From Icerya purchasi (Eukaryota > Arthropoda > Insecta > Hemiptera > Monophlebidae): 64,000 nucleotides of DNA. The notes beneath the pieces were generated by a model, which was given only the letters and a program-made list of their open reading frames with translations, had not been told where the DNA came from and did no database searches. Of the stretch, positions 60,738-64,000 are shown one piece after another. The position numbers were made by a program, and so were the translations under genes. Where the stretch lies: the NCBI GenBank assembly GCA_039619475.1, contig CM077116.1:8976501-9040500 (forward strand), in the 5' to 3' direction. Position 1 is the stretch's first letter; each line of letters opens with the position of its first letter.

Positions 60738-62396
60738 ATGAGCGTGTCCAAGGGGGGCCGCACAGCAGCCTCCTCTACTGGGCTTAAGCCCTCTAAAACG
60801 GATCTGTCGTTGAATTTAATGGAGGTTGCTGATGCTCCTCCAAAACGTAAACCGTCGAGCCCACTATCCCCTGTGGCGTCACTGCCCTCAAAAGACTTGC
60901 GATTGTCGCAGTCTAACCCTTCCGAGTCTAATAACAGTTCTTCTAGCAGCGATGAACATAATGGAAATAGGGTTAATAATAATAATGTCAACATTACTCA
61001 GAATACACTTCTAAATAATAACATTGTCACTAAGAGTAGCGATCTCGTTAATGAAATTTTCGAATCTAATAACAATATCGCCAATAATAATAATAGTAAT
61101 ATTTCAACAAACGTCATCAATAAGGATGGAGATAATCCCAATATTAGCGAAAACAATAGGAGTCCTAATCCTTCTGGGACTTATCCTCAAAACCACCCGG
61201 GTCCTTATTCAGTTATAGTCGAGCACACCTCGGCTGATGCTAATATAGGTAATTACCACCCCCTGGCTTTGGCCAAACTTCTTAGTTCCGTTTCTTCTTC
61301 TTTTACAGATATTACTCCGCGAGGAAAAAATCACGTTGCTGTCGTTTTCTCTTCTTCTTCTGCAGCCAACTCTTTCCTTCAAAATCTTAATTTTCTTACT
61401 AAGCATAATCTTAAAGCATTTATCCCTGTTACCTCATTATATAGGTTAGGCGTGATCTCAGGTATTCATCCTTCCTTCTCTGAAAATGACATTTTAGAGG
61501 GCCTAGAATCACCTGATGTCCCGGTAATCGCCAGAAGAATCCTGCGCACTGCCGAAGGCAAGAAGGTTCCAACAAATTCGGTTGAACTTAAGTTCTCCAA
61601 AACCGTCCTTCCTAACTTCATTTCCATCTTTAAACTTCGTTTTCCTGTCTCTCCTAGTGTTAAACCTCCAATGCAGTGTGCTAAGTGTTTCCTGTTCGGA
61701 CATATTGCTAAACACTGCCGGAGTTCTTCAGTTGTTTGTTCCCATTGTTCCCAAAAACATTCCATCTCAGAATGTATTGATCTTCATAACCCCCCGTTGT
61801 GCCGAAACTGCAAGGGCGCACATTGTTCCAACGACCGTAGTTGTCCGGAATGGACTAAACAAAGGGACATCAAAAAAATAACGTCCTTTGAAAACGTTTC
61901 CTTTCAGGAGGCTTCAGTCATTAGAAGCAATTCTTATTCTACACAAGCTTTCTCATATGCCAACCGAGCCGCTATCCCTTCTTCTAAAGCTAGTGTTCCT
62001 CTCAATATTTCTGTCCTTAATCCACAACTTCCCCTCAAGTCCCCCACTTTTCGTAAACAGAGCAAATCGAAAGCGCCTCATAAATCTATTCCTCAATTTC
62101 CTCCTCTCCCTTCCAATCAAATTCCGTACCCGTCCAGGGGCTGGGCTCTCACTCAACATAACTCAAACGACAATTCCTCCTACGCTGACTTAAATATAGC
62201 CTTACCTTCCTCATCCTCGGACGGGATACCGACCAATGCGTCGGGTTCATCCCCATCCGCCGTCAATAACCTATCCGCCGTCAATAACCTATCCGCAGCA
62301 ATTTTAGAACAGCTTTCTTCCCACAATATAGCTTCCTCTCCTAACTTTGTCACATCTCTTTCTACATTTCTCTCTAGTAACTTACATTTCTGCTAA
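60738..62396 (+). CDS. Gag-like ORF1 nucleic-acid-binding protein
   Basis: A 552-codon intact frame; the in-frame TAG at 60735-60737 fixes the first ATG as the start. Residues 1-60 are Ser/Lys/Pro-rich and 65-145 are an Asn-rich low-complexity segment. About 155-310 form a domain consistent with the gag-like N-terminal region of Jockey/I-type ORF1 proteins. Three CCHC-type knuckles follow: C314-C317-H322-C327, C334-C337-H341-C346 and C355-C358-H362-C369. W372 and the K-K-I-T-S-F-E-N-V-S-F-Q-E-A stretch after them are typical for the group. The tail is Ser/Pro-rich with a tandem S-A-V-N-N-L duplication. In known elements this protein coats the RNA and takes it to the target. The intact frame points to recent activity. 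Confidence 0.9.
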   Translation: MSVSKGGRTAASSTGLKPSKTDLSLNLMEVADAPPKRKPSSPLSPVASLPSKDLRLSQSNPSESNNSSSSSDEHNGNRVNNNNVNITQNTLLNNNIVTKSSDLVNEIFESNNNIANNNNSNISTNVINKDGDNPNISENNRSPNPSGTYPQNHPGPYSVIVEHTSADANIGNYHPLALAKLLSSVSSSFTDITPRGKNHVAVVFSSSSAANSFLQNLNFLTKHNLKAFIPVTSLYRLGVISGIHPSFSENDILEGLESPDVPVIARRILRTAEGKKVPTNSVELKFSKTVLPNFISIFKLRFPVSPSVKPPMQCAKCFLFGHIAKHCRSSSVVCSHCSQKHSISECIDLHNPPLCRNCKGAHCSNDRSCPEWTKQRDIKKITSFENVSFQEASVIRSNSYSTQAFSYANRAAIPSSKASVPLNISVLNPQLPLKSPTFRKQSKSKAPHKSIPQFPPLPSNQIPYPSRGWALTQHNSNDNSSYADLNIALPSSSSDGIPTNASGSSPSAVNNLSAVNNLSAAILEQLSSHNIASSPNFVTSLSTFLSSNLHFC

Positions 62397-63054
62397 TTCT
62401 TATTTTACTTTCTTCCCTGTTGTATCCCTCTGGATTATTGTTATGTTCTGTTATCGAGCAACCCACAGTATTATAGATATTTCTTCCGCACTTTTTCTCC
62501 GCTATGGCACTTTGGTCGGGAGAACCGCTGTGGGATGGCCTAACCCCATCTTCGCACAGTGGAGCCTCTCGAGGAAAGCCATTGTAAAGCTAATCGCATT
62601 CGATTATGCTTATAGGACAAGTTACCAGAAATATAGGCTCATCAAGAATGGCACTCATTTGGAGAATTTCTCCATGGTAGCTATTAATCGCATTTATAAC
62701 GATTTGCCTTTCTGGGCGGCGATTCTATTAACCAACCGCGTATGCGTTCTGCTCCGTCTTCGACTGGCAACCGAAAATAAGGATTGTCATGCTGTACTGT
62801 GGATTGTCTTGTGGTGCAAACTGACAGTAACTTCCAAGATCGAGGTCAAGGCCTCCAACCTTTGGTATGTCTCTCCTGAATACACTCCTTGCTGGATTGC
62901 TGCGGATTCATTTTTCCATTATTTGTTTTGTTTCTGCCCTAGTCCTGTTGGCTGCATGTTTCGCCTTTGCCAATTGGCTTCTGCTTCTTGCGTTGGCGTT
63001 CTGGTCCAGCCATTCGTCTCATCCTACGAATTTTTTTCATGTCTCATAAGTTGA
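62347..63054 (+). CDS. Candidate extra ORF bridging ORF1 and ORF2
   Basis: A 235-codon frame in a different phase overlaps the last 50 nt of ORF1 and the first 13 nt of ORF2. I recognise no domain. Residues 18-36 form a hydrophobic run, the middle (about 55-150) is mixed and basic, and the C-terminus is Cys/Phe-rich. The stretch 62.49-62.88 kb lacks the pyrimidine bias of ORF1 and ORF2, as if inserted. In the old copy at 57.67 kb, the presumed ORF1 stop and ORF2 start are only 12 nt apart. It could be a real extra protein, an inserted foreign segment, or a chance open spacer. A 60-codon hydrophobic frame (62867-63049) overlaps it. Confidence 0.35.
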   Translation: MSHLFLHFSLVTYISANSYFTFFPVVSLWIIVMFCYRATHSIIDISSALFLRYGTLVGRTAVGWPNPIFAQWSLSRKAIVKLIAFDYAYRTSYQKYRLIKNGTHLENFSMVAINRIYNDLPFWAAILLTNRVCVLLRLRLATENKDCHAVLWIVLWCKLTVTSKIEVKASNLWYVSPEYTPCWIAADSFFHYLFCFCPSPVGCMFRLCQLASASCVGVLVQPFVSSYEFFSCLIS

Positions 63055-64000
63055 ATATCCTCCAATGGAATTGTCGGAGCCTGAGAGCTACAAACAGGCC
63101 TTGGAAGGGATTCTTGACTCTTACTTCATCCATATTGCTCTGTTGTCCGAAACTTGGCTTACTGAGTCCATGAGTATATCCATTCGTGGATTTAAGTTAA
63201 TCCGTTCTGATCGTGCGGATGGATATGGCGGCGCTGCCATATTGATAAACGATATTTATTTTCACGTTCACGATCACTCCGCTTGTTTTCCTTTTGACGT
63301 TCGGTCACCAAACCTGGTGCATATCTCTGTTCCTAATATTCATCCTCAACCAGTCCATATTATCTCAACATACGTCCCTCCGCATTTTGATCTCCACAAT
63401 TTTCCTTTTACATTATTGTCCAATTTTCTCTCTTTTCCCTTTATTTTTGGTGGTGACTGGAACGCTCACTCTCCTCTATGGAGCTCGGTTGGTTATAACT
63501 GTAATGGTCGTGTTCTTGAAAATTTCATCTCTAACAATAGCTTCGTTATTCTTAATGATCATTCTCCGACGTTCTTTAGAGGCGCGCAGACTTGCAGTTC
63601 GGTTGACATTTCCTTCACTTCTCCCAACTTTGGTCTCAGCTGTCATTGGAGAACCTTGCAGGATACCTTCGGTAGTGACCATGTTGCAATTATTATTTCC
63701 TTTCACGATCTTCGTCCTCCTCCTGATCCCAGTTGTTCCAGAGTTCCCCATGCTTCCAAATGGTCCCTAACCAAAGTTGATTTGGATAAATTTCGGGCTG
63801 GAGTCGATTCCGCCCTCCCCAACATACATTCCCAAACAGATCCTGTTCTTCAATACAATCGGTTCATCGACTCGATTACCTCGGCGTTGTCGGCCTCTTC
63901 TCCTCCTATCCGCTTCTCTAAAAAGAACACTAATCTTCTTGCTTCTTCCCTATGGTGGAACAACGATTGTTCGGTCGCTTTTAGAGACAGTTCTTTGAAG
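63042..64000 (+). CDS. ORF2 N-terminus: APE-type endonuclease, partial
   Basis: Starts M-S-H-K-L-N-I-L-Q-W-N-C-R-S-L at 63042. Near 63,080 the reading must shift to the frame used by the rest, which is then open to the window end (from ATG 63065 or 63170). Motifs in that frame are S-E-T-W-L (catalytic Glu, 63149), G-Y-G-G-A-A-I-L-I, I-S-T-Y-V-P-P, G-G-D-W-N-A-H-S (63449; Asp and Asn), L-N-D-H-S-P-T, S-V-D-I-S-F (63605 Asp) and G-S-D-H-V-A (63671; final Asp-His), then W-W-N-N-D-C of the EN-RT linker. All expected APE-type catalytic residues are present. The enzyme would nick target DNA to prime reverse transcription. One indel breaks the start, so this copy is either dead or uses the downstream ATG with a damaged N-terminus. 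Confidence 0.85.

Larger units (their letters stand above)
60727..64000 (+). mobile_element. Family A retrotransposon, 5' part, continues off window
   Basis: Contains ORF1 (60738-62396), a 645-bp inter-ORF region with its own open frame, and the start of ORF2 (from 63042). Only 11 bp separate the neighbour's poly(A) from the ORF1 ATG, so the usual 5' UTR is absent or supplied by the upstream copy. Assignment to family A rests on pyrimidine-rich coding strand, EN similarity to the 57-59 kb copy, and adjacency. RT and the 3' end lie outside the window. Confidence 0.8.

Noticed and set aside
62867..63049. 60-codon strongly hydrophobic frame before ORF2
   Set aside because: Pyrimidine-rich DNA gives Leu/Phe/Ser-rich translations by default; it overlaps the longer 235-codon frame and has no independent support.
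1..64000. CRISPR arrays, operons, bacterial features
   Set aside because: No regularly spaced direct repeats with unique spacers, no gene packing or ribosome-binding sites; the sequence is clearly eukaryotic.

Overview
This looks like a 64-kb piece of an AT-rich arthropod genome, most likely an insect. I infer that from the density and type of non-LTR retrotransposons, the short poly(A)/(T) tails, (AT)n and (ATT)n microsatellites, and the lack of any bacterial-style gene packing. I could not identify a single convincing host protein-coding exon. The window reads as intergenic or intronic DNA that has been filled repeatedly by transposable elements.

Most of the recognisable coding sequence belongs to four non-LTR families, labelled here by letter. 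Family A has a pyrimidine-rich sense strand, encodes endonuclease (EN), reverse transcriptase (RT), RNase H and a C-terminal Cys/His motif, and most copies end in a short stem-loop (TGGG...CCCA) directly before poly(A). Pieces lie at about 19.1-20.8 (+), 24.7-25.1 (-), 33.6-35.6 (-), 41.3-41.5 (+), 46.6-46.9 (+), 50.3-50.9 (-), 54.7-55.1 (-), 57.3-59.1 (+, probable), 60.2-60.7 (+) and 60.7-64.0 (+). Family B (16.0-16.9 +, 40.9-42.0 -) is a degenerate RT family with a conserved 3'-UTR hairpin. Family C (35.7-37.6 -, 38.7-39.2 +, 43.1-45.5 +) encodes RT, RNase H and a C-terminal CX2CX9HX4C finger; two copies have clear target-site duplications (TSDs). Family D is RTE-like (23.1-24.0 +, 28.4-29.7 -, 39.4-39.7 +, perhaps 47.0).

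Layout: 0-13 kb holds a foldback element with about 250-bp arms, a tRNA-derived SINE, a possible Mutator-like transposon with a FLYWCH zinc-finger relic, and a hairpin element. 16-25 kb holds families B, A and D plus a hAT-type MITE with a perfect 8-bp TSD. 28-46 kb is a retroelement cluster; 33-38 kb is bounded by a ~300-bp inverted repeat, and one element is nested inside another at 41 kb. 46-59 kb is mostly unassigned DNA with old family A pieces. 60.2-64.0 kb is a head-to-tail pair of family A: the poly(A) of a truncated copy runs almost directly into the ORF1 start of the next. That downstream copy has an intact 552-codon gag-like ORF1, an EN-coding ORF2 that runs off the window with one frameshift near its start, and an unexpected 235-codon open frame bridging the ORF1-ORF2 gap.

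The intact ORF1, the TSD-flanked family C copies and the hAT MITE look like the youngest insertions; most others are 5'-truncated, frameshifted or stop-interrupted. All calls come from reading translations and repeats by eye, without database searches, so clade names are tentative.
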